Positions 1 to 7,013 of a DNA stretch of 36,155 nucleotides are shown here, in pieces (the first letter of the stretch is position 1; each line of letters opens with the position of its first letter). This DNA is from Oscillospiraceae bacterium. Its GTDB lineage: Bacteria; Bacillota_A; Clostridia; Oscillospirales; Oscillospiraceae. Made by a program: the position numbers and the translations under genes. The stretch is taken from the NCBI GenBank assembly GCA_017459865.1, contig JAFUCD010000001.1, positions 1 to 36,155 on the forward strand, written 5' to 3'. The notes under the pieces were generated by a model. The model was not told where the DNA came from. It searched no databases and saw only the letters and a list, made by a program, of their open reading frames with translations.

Positions 1-367
1 CAGAAATACAGATATAGTACGTTTCGGAGGGAAAATAAAGGATGACAGTGCCGTGATCTTCGCCAAGCTTCCGCGTCAGCTTATCGTCGTCACAGATGAT
101 GAAGATCGTCTCATCCTGAAAGCGCACGTCCCCGAAAAATGTCCTGACACGATCCTTGGCCTGTTCGATCATCTCAAGAAGCTCTTTCCGATCCCCTGCA
201 TAATTTCGGTTGATATAGACGTGAGAAGCGATTTCCGTAAAAGCTGATCGGTAAGGAACGGTCTTCAGATAGCCGAATCGGGTAAACTGAAACACAGCCG
301 CAACAACCGCCGCAAGTATGAGCAATATTGTGATAAACAGTAAGACTCTCTTTTTCTTTGCTCTCAT
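1..367 (-). CDS. Membrane-anchored protein of unknown function, N-terminal part (cut by window edge)
   Basis: The reading frame opens at ATG 367-365 and is still open at base 1, giving 122 residues of an incomplete protein. It begins MRAKKKRVLLFITILLI, a basic stretch followed by one hydrophobic segment (about residues 7-26), so it is probably a signal anchor with the rest outside the cell. The following part is a mixed alpha/beta domain including YINRNYAGDRKELLEMIEQA and TIFIICDDDK. The style recalls clostridial membrane-anchored putative metallopeptidases whose HExxH motif comes later, but that part lies outside the window, so the function is only a guess. The ribosome binding site is weak (GAAG before the ATG), suggesting coupling to the zinc-ribbon gene that ends 25 bases upstream. 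Codon use is AT-richer than in genes right of the tRNA. Confidence 0.7.
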   Translation of the reverse strand, partial: MRAKKKRVLLFITILLILAAVVAAVFQFTRFGYLKTVPYRSAFTEIASHVYINRNYAGDRKELLEMIEQAKDRVRTFFGDVRFQDETIFIICDDDKLTRKLGEDHGTVILYFPSETYYICIS

Positions 368-392
368 ATCTTCAAATCCCGCTAACCCGAAT

Positions 393-554
393 CTACATCA
401 GCAAGGTATTGATCACAGCCATATCGTCGTTCTGCTTTTGGATTTCCTTTAATTCCTCTTCCGTGAATTGCTTTTTCAGTTTTCCCCCGCACACAGGGCA
501 TTTCTTTTCTGACAGGTCACATTTTCTCCCGCAGTCTTTGCAGATCTTAACCAT
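393..554 (-). CDS. Small zinc-ribbon protein
   Basis: A 53-residue frame from ATG 554-552 to TAG 395-393. It has two CxxC-type knuckles, CKDCGRKC and CPVCGG, which would bind one zinc ion as a rubredoxin-like zinc ribbon, followed by a charged helix (FTEEELKEIQKQND). A second in-frame ATG lies two codons upstream (560-558), but the Shine-Dalgarno GGGAGG is only a few bases from it and about nine from the ATG at 554, so 554 is preferred. It lies between the XRE regulator (stop at 575) and the membrane-anchored protein (start at 367), all on the minus strand, and is probably co-transcribed with both. Short zinc ribbons of this sort are common in Firmicutes; the partner and role are unknown. Confidence 0.75.
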   Translation of the reverse strand: MVKICKDCGRKCDLSEKKCPVCGGKLKKQFTEEELKEIQKQNDDMAVINTLLM

Positions 555-574
555 AACCATTTACCTCCCGGGGT

Positions 575-1165
575 TTATCCGCCAATCAACGAAACCAGAA
601 ACCAGATTCCAGATGCAACTGCAGCGGCAGCAGCCAAAGCAATCAAGAAAAGGAATGGCTTTGGCAAGCTGCTTTCCCTGTCTCCACGCTTGAATTTATA
701 CAGCAATCCTGAAGCATGGAAGAAAACCATCACTACCGATACATATACAAATACCTGGCAGTAAAGAAAAACGGCTTCAGTCAGCTGGCTGGAAGAACGG
801 ATACCCAATAGTTCGAAAATCATCAGCACAACCAGCGCGCAGACGCCCAGCAGGCTTTCCGTCTTGATGTTTTTTAGAATCGTTGTTTTTTCCGATTCTG
901 CATAGTCAGACATTCTACTGGCGATTTCTTTTGCTTCTTCATTCATTTTCTCGCTTTTCCTTTCTCCGTCGATCAATTCCGGAATACTGACGCCGTATAG
1001 TTCGGCAATTTCCAGCAGAAGACCAATGTCGGGCATATTCGTTCCTGTCTCCCAACGGGACACTGTCCGATTGGAAACGCCTAACTGTTCCGCTGCTTGC
1101 TCCTGTGTCAAATTCTTTTCCTTCCTGAGTGTTTTCAGGAACGCGCCGATCTTAATCTGATCCAC
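575..1165 (-). CDS. XRE-family transcriptional regulator with C-terminal membrane segments
   Basis: A 196-residue protein. Residues 1-62 form a Cro/CI-type helix-turn-helix (IGAFLKTLRKEKNLTQEQAA, then LGVSNRTVSRWETGTNMPD), which should bind DNA as a dimer. After a charged linker come three hydrophobic segments at about 104-122, 131-156 and 170-195, so the regulator is probably membrane-tethered. This architecture is widespread in Clostridia; ligands are generally unknown. The start is GTG 1165-1163, preceded by a good AAGGAGGA site. It heads a minus-strand group with the zinc-ribbon and membrane-anchored proteins. Codon use (many AAA, GAA, ATT) differs from the GC-rich genes to the right, fitting horizontal transfer. 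Confidence 0.9.
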   Translation of the reverse strand: MDQIKIGAFLKTLRKEKNLTQEQAAEQLGVSNRTVSRWETGTNMPDIGLLLEIAELYGVSIPELIDGERKSEKMNEEAKEIASRMSDYAESEKTTILKNIKTESLLGVCALVVLMIFELLGIRSSSQLTEAVFLYCQVFVYVSVVMVFFHASGLLYKFKRGDRESSLPKPFLFLIALAAAAAVASGIWFLVSLIGG

Positions 1166-1200
1166 CGGGTTTTCCTCCTTTCGCAGTCATTTTAACGCCA

Positions 1201-1257
1201 GTCTAATCATTCGGACACGACACAAAGCGAGAAAATGCCGCATCCCATCGATTAGAC
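1201..1257. promoter_or_regulatory. Inverted repeat upstream of the XRE regulator gene (possible operator)
   Basis: GTCTAATC (1201-1208) and its exact reverse complement GATTAGAC (1250-1257) lie 41 bases apart, just upstream of the regulator. A -10-like TAAAAT on the minus strand (1189-1194) lies next to the proximal copy. XRE regulators often control their own promoter through spaced half-sites. That role is inferred. Confidence 0.35.
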
Positions 1258-1360
1258 ATCATTGTCTGGTTCAACAAACTCCGATTTATTTGTCTGTTTA
1301 CCAGTCATCATCCAGCATTGCAGACAGGCTCTCGGCCTCGTCTACTCAAAGCATTCTATC

Positions 1361-1406
1361 ACAAAAAGAAAAGAACGGCAATTCTATCAAAATTACCGTT
1401 CTTTTA
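1361..1406 (-). terminator. Terminator downstream of tRNA-Ser
   Basis: On the minus strand, 13-base arms (1371-1383 and 1391-1403, one G-U pair) flank a short loop and are followed by a TTCTTTTTGT tract. The hairpin starts within a few bases of the tRNA 3' end. Confidence 0.8.
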
Positions 1407-1494
1407 TGGCGGAGAGTTAGGGATTCGAACCCTAGAGGCCTTTCGGCCTACAGCATTTCGAGTGCTGCACCTTCGACCACTCGGACAACTCTCC
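1407..1494 (-). tRNA. tRNA-Ser (anticodon CGA)
   Basis: The minus strand reads GGAGAGTTGTCCGAGTGG at the 5' end and closes with a matching AACTCTCC acceptor strand, discriminator G and an encoded CCA. The anticodon stem CAGCA/TGCTG encloses loop CTCGAAA, giving anticodon CGA for UCG codons. A long variable arm (AGGCC-GAAA-GGCCT) and the GGTTCGAATCC T-arm confirm a class II serine tRNA. A promoter-like TTGAAA, 17 bases, TAACAT (1528-1533 and 1505-1510, minus) would start transcription about four bases before the mature 5' end. Confidence 0.97.
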
Positions 1495-1819
1495 ATGTAT
1501 TCAAATGTTAAAACGAAACGGTCAAAATTTCAAGCGTTTTTTGCTTGGAAAAACACTCGGCAAGAAAAACAGGCAAGAGCGAAACAATCAGCCGAATCCA
1601 AACGACCCGCAAACCATTGAAAATCAACGGTTTTTCCCGGACGTTCCGATCAAATCCTTTCGTGCTTTCGAGTCAGGCCCGTTATGACCACTTCGATACG
1701 CTTCCGGATTCGTTTTTCGCCGTGCGGGGCACAGCATATGTGATTATACCGAAAGCGAGGAAAAAAATCAAGGGGTCGCGGGAAAGTTTCGCAAAAATGC
1801 GGTGCGGACGGGAAAAATG

Positions 1820-1848
1820 TTGCAAACGTCCGCCCTTTCTTATAGAAT
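1820..1848 (+). promoter_or_regulatory. Promoter of the CLC transporter gene
   Basis: TTGCAA (1820-1825), 17-base spacer, TAGAAT (1843-1848). The start point would be about 1855, inside the palindrome GGTCGAA-A-TTCGACC (1851-1865). Confidence 0.65.
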
Positions 1849-1850
1849 AG

Positions 1851-1865
1851 GGTCGAAATTCGACC
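1851..1865. promoter_or_regulatory. Perfect 7-bp inverted repeat at the CLC transcription start
   Basis: GGTCGAA and TTCGACC are separated by one base and overlap the predicted +1. The position suits a repressor operator; the binding protein is unknown. Confidence 0.45.
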
Positions 1866-1881
1866 GACAAGGGGTGCGCAA

Positions 1882-3177
1882 ATGAAGCTCATCAATGATG
1901 GAGCCGAGGTCTTGGACGAGGTCAAGCAGGAGGTGCGGCGCGAGGCGCTGTCGGCGGCGGAGACGACGGTCACGTTTCTCAAATGGCTGCTGATCGCGCT
2001 CGTCACAGGCGCTGTCGGCGGGGCGGTCGGCTCGATGTTCCACGTGAGCGTCCAATGGGCGGCAGAGCTGCGCGGGATGTACCCGTGGCTGCTCTGGCTG
2101 CTGCCGGTGGGCGGCGTCGCCGTCGCGGTGATGTACCGGATCTGCCGGATGCAGAACGAGAACACGAACGCCATCATCGATTCGATCCACTTCGGCGACG
2201 ATGTGCCGCTGCTGCTCGTGCCGTGCATCTACTTTGCGACCGTGATGACGCATCTGTTCGGCGGCAGCGCGGGGCGCGAGGGCGCGGCGCTGCAGATCGG
2301 CGGCAGTCTCGGCTGTTACATCGGCAGGATCGCGCATCTGGACGCCAAGGACATGCGCATCGCGACGCTGTGCGGCATGAGCGCGGTGTTCGCGGCGCTG
2401 TTTGGCACGCCGCTGACGGCGACGATCTTCGCGCTGGAGGTCATCAGCGTGGGCGTGTTTTACTATTCCGCGCTCGTGCCCTGCACGGTGGCGGCGGTCA
2501 CGGCCTTCGGCATCTCGACAATGTGCGGCATCGCGCCGACGCGCTTTGTCGTGGCGCTTCCGGCGGCGGAGCCGATGCTCCTGCTGCGCGTGGCGGGGCT
2601 CGCGATCCTCTGCTCGATCATGAGCATCCTCTTCTGCATCACGATGCACGGCACGGAGCACGCGCTCGTAAAGCGCATCCCGAACGACTATCTGCGCATC
2701 ATCCTCGGCGGCGCGGCGATCGTGGGGCTGACGCTGCTCGTCGGCAGGACGGACTACAACGGCGCGGGTATGGAGATCATCACCGCCGCGATCGAGTCCG
2801 GGAAGGCCGCGCCCGAGGCATTTCTTCTGAAGCTCATCTTCACCGCGATCACGATCGGCTGCGGCTTCAAGGGCGGCGAGGTCGTGCCGACGTTCTTCAT
2901 CGGCGCGACGCTCGGCTGCGTGGCGGGACCGCTGCTGGGCATCCCGGCGGGCTTTGCCGCGGCGCTGGGGCTCGTGTGCGTGTTCTGCGGCGCGGTGAAC
3001 TGCCCGCTCGCCTCCATCGTTCTCAGCGTGGAGCTCTTCGGCTCCGGCGCGCTGATCTGTTTCGCGCTCGCCTGCGGCATCGCCTATATGCTCTCGGGCT
3101 ATTTCGGTCTTTACAGCAGCCAGAAGATCCTCTATTCCAAGCTTCGCGCGGAGTTCATCGACGTGCACGCAAAGTGA
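1882..3177 (+). CDS. CLC-family anion transporter with divergent selectivity filter
   Basis: A 431-residue polytopic membrane protein of the CLC chloride channel/antiporter family. The gating-glutamate motif is GREGA (131-135, Glu133), where classical CLCs have GREGP. The second filter segment is GGEVVPTFFIGA (331-342) rather than GxFxP. The region expected to carry GSGIP instead reads NENTNAIIDSIH (92-103). From memory, a GGEV(T)P segment and an Asn-containing first motif resemble the fluoride/proton antiporter clade (CLC-F) more than chloride channels, so fluoride export is plausible but unproven. I looked upstream for a fluoride riboswitch and saw none. There is no C-terminal CBS pair. The ATG at 1882 follows AAGGGGTG. 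The gene appears monocistronic, with its own promoter and the terminator at 3194-3224. Confidence 0.9.
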   Translation: MKLINDGAEVLDEVKQEVRREALSAAETTVTFLKWLLIALVTGAVGGAVGSMFHVSVQWAAELRGMYPWLLWLLPVGGVAVAVMYRICRMQNENTNAIIDSIHFGDDVPLLLVPCIYFATVMTHLFGGSAGREGAALQIGGSLGCYIGRIAHLDAKDMRIATLCGMSAVFAALFGTPLTATIFALEVISVGVFYYSALVPCTVAAVTAFGISTMCGIAPTRFVVALPAAEPMLLLRVAGLAILCSIMSILFCITMHGTEHALVKRIPNDYLRIILGGAAIVGLTLLVGRTDYNGAGMEIITAAIESGKAAPEAFLLKLIFTAITIGCGFKGGEVVPTFFIGATLGCVAGPLLGIPAGFAAALGLVCVFCGAVNCPLASIVLSVELFGSGALICFALACGIAYMLSGYFGLYSSQKILYSKLRAEFIDVHAK

Positions 3178-3193
3178 TCTCCTTCCACGCAAT

Positions 3194-3238
3194 ATGCCCC
3201 GCATCGCACAAGGATGCGGGGCATACTGTTGCTTTTAT
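3194..3238 (+). terminator. Terminator after the CLC gene
   Basis: A 12-bp GC-rich stem (3194-3205 with 3213-3224, 7-base loop) followed by TACTGTTGCTTTTAT. It separates two convergent genes; the U-rich side is on the plus strand. Confidence 0.75.
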
Positions 3239-3252
3239 ACAGTTTCAGATCC

Positions 3253-4545
3253 TCACAGGCCGAGCAGACGCTGCTTCACCGCGTCGTATTCCTCCTGCGT
3301 GATCGCGCCGGAATCAAGCAGCTGCTTGTACTGCGTCAACTGATCGGCCACGCTCGGCTGTGCCGGTGCGGGCTGAGGCTGTACCGACGCGGGCTGAGGC
3401 CGCACCGACGCGGGCTGGGGCTGTACCGGCGCGGGCTGGGGAGCGGCATACTGCTGCTGCGGATACTGCGCCTGGGCGGCCGCCCGCGGAGCAGCCGCTC
3501 CGGCAGACGAGGACGCGCCCGCGATCGCGTTGATCTTATCCTGCATGATGATCGGCGGCACGATGCCGATAAAGATCGCGAGGATCAGGCAAAGCGTGCT
3601 GATGTCCGACTGCACGCCGTTCGCGGCGGCGAGCTTATCGATGCGCTGTGCGCTCTTGTAGACCCAGAAAATCAGGTAAAACGGCACGAACATGCACAGC
3701 AGCAGCTCTGTCGTCGTGCTCCGGGGCGCTTCGCCCGGTGTGCGGTTGAGATACTCTGTGGTACGATAGATCCAGATGTAATACCAGATGCCGCACGTCA
3801 GCAGCAGGAGCAGGATGTGCGTCGTGAGCGAATAGAACCCCTCTCCCCCGACCGGAGCCGCACCGCCGGCAGTTCTGGTATCGCCAACAGGCGCTGCAGC
3901 GCCTGCAGGAGCCGCGCTGCCGACCGAAGCCACGACGCGCTCCGGCTCGACCGATGAGAAAGCCCAGAGACCCGCAAGCAGCGCAACGAACGTTCCGATC
4001 TGCAGAGCGCCGAAATTAAAACCCAGAAATCTGCCGGTAACCTCGATGATCGTTGGTCTGGAATAATAGTAATTGCTGGTCTGTCCATGATAATACTGCA
4101 CAAAGGTCGCTATCCCGGCAATTGCCAGCAGGATCGCCGGAACGAACCATACCTTTTTACACAGCTCCTTCGCCGTGGGCACCAGATCCGTAAACAACGC
4201 GAGCAAAACAAACGCCGCGGCGAAATAGCCCAGCACTGCAAAGAAACTGGAGGCGGTCGGCATAACGATAACAGTCGCAAAGGTGCGTCTGAAAAAGCCG
4301 GTCACCAATGTGATCAGTCTCAGCAAGCCGAGGGCAGCAAAGCCTGCCGGAGCAACATAGTCTCTGCGGTCCGTAAACGCAGCAAACGCGATTGCGGCGA
4401 AGCCAACCACATAGATCAGGTACAGAAAGCCGGCTTCCCCTCCAAATCGACGCACACGAAAATAAAAGATGATGCGCAGCAGGATCACCAGCACGGCCAG
4501 AACGCCCGTCACGAGACCGAAAGTTTTTGTATTGTTCTTTGTCAT
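3253..4545 (-). CDS. Multi-pass membrane protein with DUF4234-like and SHOCT domains
   Basis: 430 residues. The N-terminal half has about six hydrophobic segments. Around residues 235-305 a second membrane block (TTHILLLLLTCGIWYYIWIY ... FVPFYLIFWVYKSAQRID) matches the DUF4234 pattern. A low-complexity tail follows, with three PQPA(S/P)V repeats encoded by ~24-base tandem units near 3365-3440. The last ~33 residues (ADQLTQYKQLLDSGAITQEE then YDAVKQRLLGL) are a SHOCT motif, a short oligomerisation element often found at the C terminus. ATG 4545-4543 has a strong GGAGGA site. A clear minus-strand promoter lies upstream. Function is unknown; a stress or envelope role is often assumed for such proteins but nothing here proves it. 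Confidence 0.88.
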   Translation of the reverse strand: MTKNNTKTFGLVTGVLAVLVILLRIIFYFRVRRFGGEAGFLYLIYVVGFAAIAFAAFTDRRDYVAPAGFAALGLLRLITLVTGFFRRTFATVIVMPTASSFFAVLGYFAAAFVLLALFTDLVPTAKELCKKVWFVPAILLAIAGIATFVQYYHGQTSNYYYSRPTIIEVTGRFLGFNFGALQIGTFVALLAGLWAFSSVEPERVVASVGSAAPAGAAAPVGDTRTAGGAAPVGGEGFYSLTTHILLLLLTCGIWYYIWIYRTTEYLNRTPGEAPRSTTTELLLCMFVPFYLIFWVYKSAQRIDKLAAANGVQSDISTLCLILAIFIGIVPPIIMQDKINAIAGASSSAGAAAPRAAAQAQYPQQQYAAPQPAPVQPQPASVRPQPASVQPQPAPAQPSVADQLTQYKQLLDSGAITQEEYDAVKQRLLGL

Positions 4546-4600
4546 ATTCTTCCTCCGATTTTCTCTTCACCCGTGTAGACAACAGGTATTTTGCTTATAC

Positions 4601-4630
4601 ATTTTATCATTCTATTAGACTATGTGTCAA
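4601..4630 (-). promoter_or_regulatory. Promoter of the DUF4234/SHOCT gene
   Basis: Minus strand TTGACA (4625-4630), 18-base spacer, TAAAAT (4601-4606), about 55 bases before the start codon. Confidence 0.65.
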
Positions 4631-4770
4631 CACGAAGCAGCTCTGACTTCGTTCTCTCATTTTTTGTCGAATCTGTATAATTGAAGTCTTTTGTTTTGGT
4701 TATAACTCACAAATTCGGTTGCAGAGGCATCGCGATCGATGTGCCACAGGTAGAATTTGGCGCGGGCTGC

Positions 4771-4799
4771 TTGCGCCTGCGAACGCAAAGTGCTATGAT
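4771..4799 (+). promoter_or_regulatory. Promoter of the DUF6465 gene
   Basis: TTGCGC (4771-4776), 17-base spacer, TATGAT (4794-4799) with an extended -10 TGC immediately upstream. Expected start near 4806. Confidence 0.55.
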
Positions 4800-4819
4800 G
4801 TGGATGCTGCGGAGCACAC

Positions 4820-4915
4820 GGGATGCGCACCGCAGCGCAGTCACAATCATCGGAAGCCGCCAGTCGCCGGGCGATGCCGGGAGGCATCCCATCCACTATC
4901 TCATGCCAAAAGGCA
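4820..4915 (+). promoter_or_regulatory. Structured leader with competing pairings upstream of the DUF6465 gene
   Basis: GATGCC (4873-4878) pairs with GGCATC (4883-4888) around a GGGA loop. The same 3' segment (GCATCCC, 4884-4890) can instead pair with GGGATGC (4820-4826). A second small hairpin TGCC-AAAA-GGCA lies at 4904-4915. The arrangement is compatible with a switching leader but resembles no riboswitch class I recognise. Confidence 0.3.
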
Positions 4916-4969
4916 ACCTGTACCGCTCGCTCCGCACGCGCTTCCCCAGACCGAAAAGGAGAAACCACC

Positions 4970-5410
4970 ATGAAAAAGGATACCAAGACCACCGTCAAGG
5001 AAGCCGCCGCAAAGGCTGAGTCCGCCGTGAAGGAAGTCGCCGCAAAGGCCGATACCGCCGCCAAGGCGACCGCCGCGAAGGCCGAGTCCGCTGCGAAGGA
5101 AGTCGCCGCCAAGGCTGACACCGCCGCCAAGAAGGCCGTCGCCAAGGCCGACACCGCCGCCAAGAAGGCTGCCGCGAAGAAGCCCGCTGCCAAAAAGCCC
5201 GCCGCGAAGAAGGCCGCGCCGAAGGCCCCCGTCGTGAACACCGTGCTGCAGCTCGGCGGCAAGGAGATCACCGTCGCCGAGATGGTCGAGCAGGCGAAGG
5301 CCAACTGGACCGGCAGCGAGGTCAAGGAGGTCAACCTCTATATCAAGCCCGAGGACAACCGCGTTTACGTCGTTGTCAACGGCGAGGAGGCGGGCAGCAT
5401 CGAGCTCTGA
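4970..5410 (+). CDS. DUF6465 protein with histone-H1-like Ala/Lys tail
   Basis: 146 residues in two parts. Residues 1-88 are almost only Ala, Lys, Glu, Asp, Thr and Val, including five 11-residue repeats of the type EVAAKADTAAK (residues 11-65) and a KKPAAKK-rich end, like histone H1 tails and bacterial H1-like proteins. Residues 89-146 form a compact domain (LQLGGKEITVAEMVEQAKAN ... VNLYIKPEDNRVYVVVNG) matching DUF6465 of Clostridia. The tail may bind nucleic acid or form a long undecad helix; this is inference. I chose ATG 4970 because AAAGGAG lies just upstream, whereas the frame continues open to 4823 without a site. A strong terminator follows. It is likely monocistronic and well expressed. 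Confidence 0.88.
   Translation: MKKDTKTTVKEAAAKAESAVKEVAAKADTAAKATAAKAESAAKEVAAKADTAAKKAVAKADTAAKKAAAKKPAAKKPAAKKAAPKAPVVNTVLQLGGKEITVAEMVEQAKANWTGSEVKEVNLYIKPEDNRVYVVVNGEEAGSIEL
5000..5164 (+). repeat. 33-bp in-frame tandem repeat, five copies
   Basis: Encodes 11-residue units (EAAAKAESAVK, EVAAKADTAAK, ATAAKAESAAK, EVAAKADTAAK, KAVAKADTAAK) in the DUF6465 protein tail. Confidence 0.8.
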
Positions 5411-5423
5411 TCCGGATGCAGAG

Positions 5424-5468
5424 AACCGGGAACGCGCTTTTTTCAGGCGTGTTCCCGGTTTTTATTTT
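5424..5468 (+). terminator. Terminator after the DUF6465 gene
   Basis: A ~14-bp stem (5424-5437 with 5447-5460) followed by TTTATTTT. Confidence 0.88.
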
Positions 5469-5526
5469 CGTTTAAGCTCGGGGGCGTATCCTCATGGCAA
5501 CGACAGAAACGAAAGGATGATCGACC

Positions 5527-6954
5527 ATGAAACAGACCGGGCGCAAATGGATCGCCGCGGCGACCGGCTGCACGCTGCTTTTGGCATTGGCGCTGACCGG
5601 CTGCAGCGCAGACACGACAGGATCTGACGCCTCCGCAGCGCCTGTCGCGGAGGTCGCCGCCGCAGATGGCACCTATCTGAGCGCAGATGATATCACGGTC
5701 AACGAGACGCTGGAGAGCGACGCTGACGGCGAGCACGTGATCACCGCCGACGGCGAGGACGCGAGCTACGCCAACATCGCCGTGAACAAGACCGGCGAGG
5801 CTGACGGCGACGAGGCGGACTTTTACGGCGAGAACAGCGCGATCTTCGCCGCGAACGGCGCGACGCTGGACTTAAGCGAGATCCTTGTGTCGACAGACGG
5901 AACGCACGCGAACGCCGTGTTCAGCTACGGCGAGGGCACGACCGTGAACATCTCCGACAGCGTGATCGAGACGCGCGGCAACTGCTCCGGCGGTCTGATG
6001 ACCACGGGCGGCAGCACGATGAACGCAGCAAATCTCACGATCCACACCACCGGCAACTCCTCCGCCGCGATCCGCTCTGACCGGGGCGGCGGTACCGTGA
6101 ACGTGACCGGCGGCAGCTACACGACCGACGGCACCGGTTCCCCTGTCATCTACTCCACCGCGGACATCACCGTCTCCGACGCGCGGCTTAAGTCCACCGC
6201 CTCGCAGGGCGTCGTGGTCGAGGGCAAGAACAGCGTGACGCTGAAAAACGTCGACCTCACGGCGAGCAACACCACCAAGAACAGCGACAAGTCCGACTGG
6301 TATCAGGCCGTGATGCTCTATCAGTCCATGTCCGGCGACGCGGACGCCGGGACCTCCGCCTTCACGATGGAGGGCGGCACGCTCAAGAATCTGAACGGGG
6401 ACGTCTTCTTCGTGAACAACACCGTCGCGACGATCACGCTCTCCGGCGCGGAGATCGTGAACGAGGGCGGCGGGGTGTTCCTCCGCGCGGCGGCGGCCGG
6501 CTGGGGCAGCGAGGGCTCCAACGGCGGTCAGGTCACGCTGAACGCAGCGAACCAGACCATCGACGGCGACATGCTCGTCGACGACGTGTCGAACCTGAAC
6601 CTCTATCTCACCGAGGGCAGCGCCTTTACCGGCAGCATCGATCCCGACGGCGCGGCGGGCGAGGTCTATGTGGAGCTCACGGGCGGCGCGAAATGGACGC
6701 TGACCGCGGACAGCTACATCACGAGCCTCACCTGTGACGCCGACAGCATCGACTTAAACGGGCACACGCTGTATGTAAACGGCGAGGCCTACACCGCCGG
6801 CACCGCCAGCACCGGCGCCGCGATCGAGGTCACGGTGAGCGAGGGCGGCCACGGCGACATGGGCGAGCCTCCCTCCGGCGAGATGGGCGAGCCCCCGTCC
6901 GGCGGCAAGGGCGGCACCCCGCCCTCCGGCGGCAAGCCGCCCGAGAAGCCCTGA
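5527..6954 (+). CDS. Surface lipoprotein with predicted right-handed beta-helix
   Basis: 475 residues. A lipoprotein signal peptide ends in lipobox LTGC (Cys26 lipidated), so the protein should be anchored outside the membrane. Residues ~60-430 are Thr/Ser/Asn/Gly-rich with short repeating strands (GGTVNVTGGSYTTDG, NSVTLKNVDLTASN, TFTMEGG-like turns), the pattern of pectate-lyase-type parallel beta-helices found in adhesin-like proteins. No catalytic motif is evident. The C terminus is a Gly/Pro-rich tail with PPSGE/PPSGG units. Start ATG 5527 follows AAAGGATGA. No clear promoter is seen between the preceding terminator and this gene. Binding to a polysaccharide or host surface is a guess. 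Confidence 0.85.
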   Translation: MKQTGRKWIAAATGCTLLLALALTGCSADTTGSDASAAPVAEVAAADGTYLSADDITVNETLESDADGEHVITADGEDASYANIAVNKTGEADGDEADFYGENSAIFAANGATLDLSEILVSTDGTHANAVFSYGEGTTVNISDSVIETRGNCSGGLMTTGGSTMNAANLTIHTTGNSSAAIRSDRGGGTVNVTGGSYTTDGTGSPVIYSTADITVSDARLKSTASQGVVVEGKNSVTLKNVDLTASNTTKNSDKSDWYQAVMLYQSMSGDADAGTSAFTMEGGTLKNLNGDVFFVNNTVATITLSGAEIVNEGGGVFLRAAAAGWGSEGSNGGQVTLNAANQTIDGDMLVDDVSNLNLYLTEGSAFTGSIDPDGAAGEVYVELTGGAKWTLTADSYITSLTCDADSIDLNGHTLYVNGEAYTAGTASTGAAIEVTVSEGGHGDMGEPPSGEMGEPPSGGKGGTPPSGGKPPEKP

Positions 6955-6960
6955 AGCAAC

Positions 6961-7006
6961 AAACAGAGCAGTCCGGACCGCACGGACTGCTCTGTTATTT
7001 TGTTAT
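6961..7006 (+). terminator. Terminator after the beta-helix lipoprotein gene
   Basis: A 14-bp stem (6962-6975 with 6983-6996) followed by ATTTTGTTATGTTG. It lies between convergent genes. Confidence 0.75.
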
Positions 7007-7013
7007 GTTGTTG

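Larger units (their letters stand above)
1495..1881. other. Non-coding interval between tRNA-Ser and the CLC gene
   Basis: No convincing gene in 387 bases. It holds the probable tRNA promoter (1505-1533, minus), a second minus-strand promoter-like pair TTGATT (1766-1771) and TATAAT (1743-1748) with a 17-base spacer, and the plus-strand CLC promoter (1820-1848). Short open frames lack ribosome binding sites. Confidence 0.6.
4546..4969. other. Divergent intergenic region with two promoters and a long leader
   Basis: No gene seen in 424 bases. It contains the minus-strand promoter for the DUF4234 gene (4601-4630), the plus-strand promoter for the DUF6465 gene (4771-4799), and a ~160-base structured 5' leader for the latter. 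Confidence 0.6.

Noticed and set aside
1500..1881. Fluoride riboswitch upstream of the CLC gene
   Set aside because: I looked for the conserved GGNGATGG..., pseudoknot partner and CTGATGA...CCT segments and did not find them; a covariance-model search would settle it.
1840..3302. Long frames overlapping the CLC gene on both strands
   Set aside because: The CLC frame has family motifs, a promoter, a ribosome site and a terminator; the others are Arg-rich and lack all of these.
3365..3440. Possible CRISPR-like short repeat
   Set aside because: The ~24-base units are contiguous, in frame, and encode PQPA(S/P)V repeats in the DUF4234/SHOCT protein; there are no spacers.
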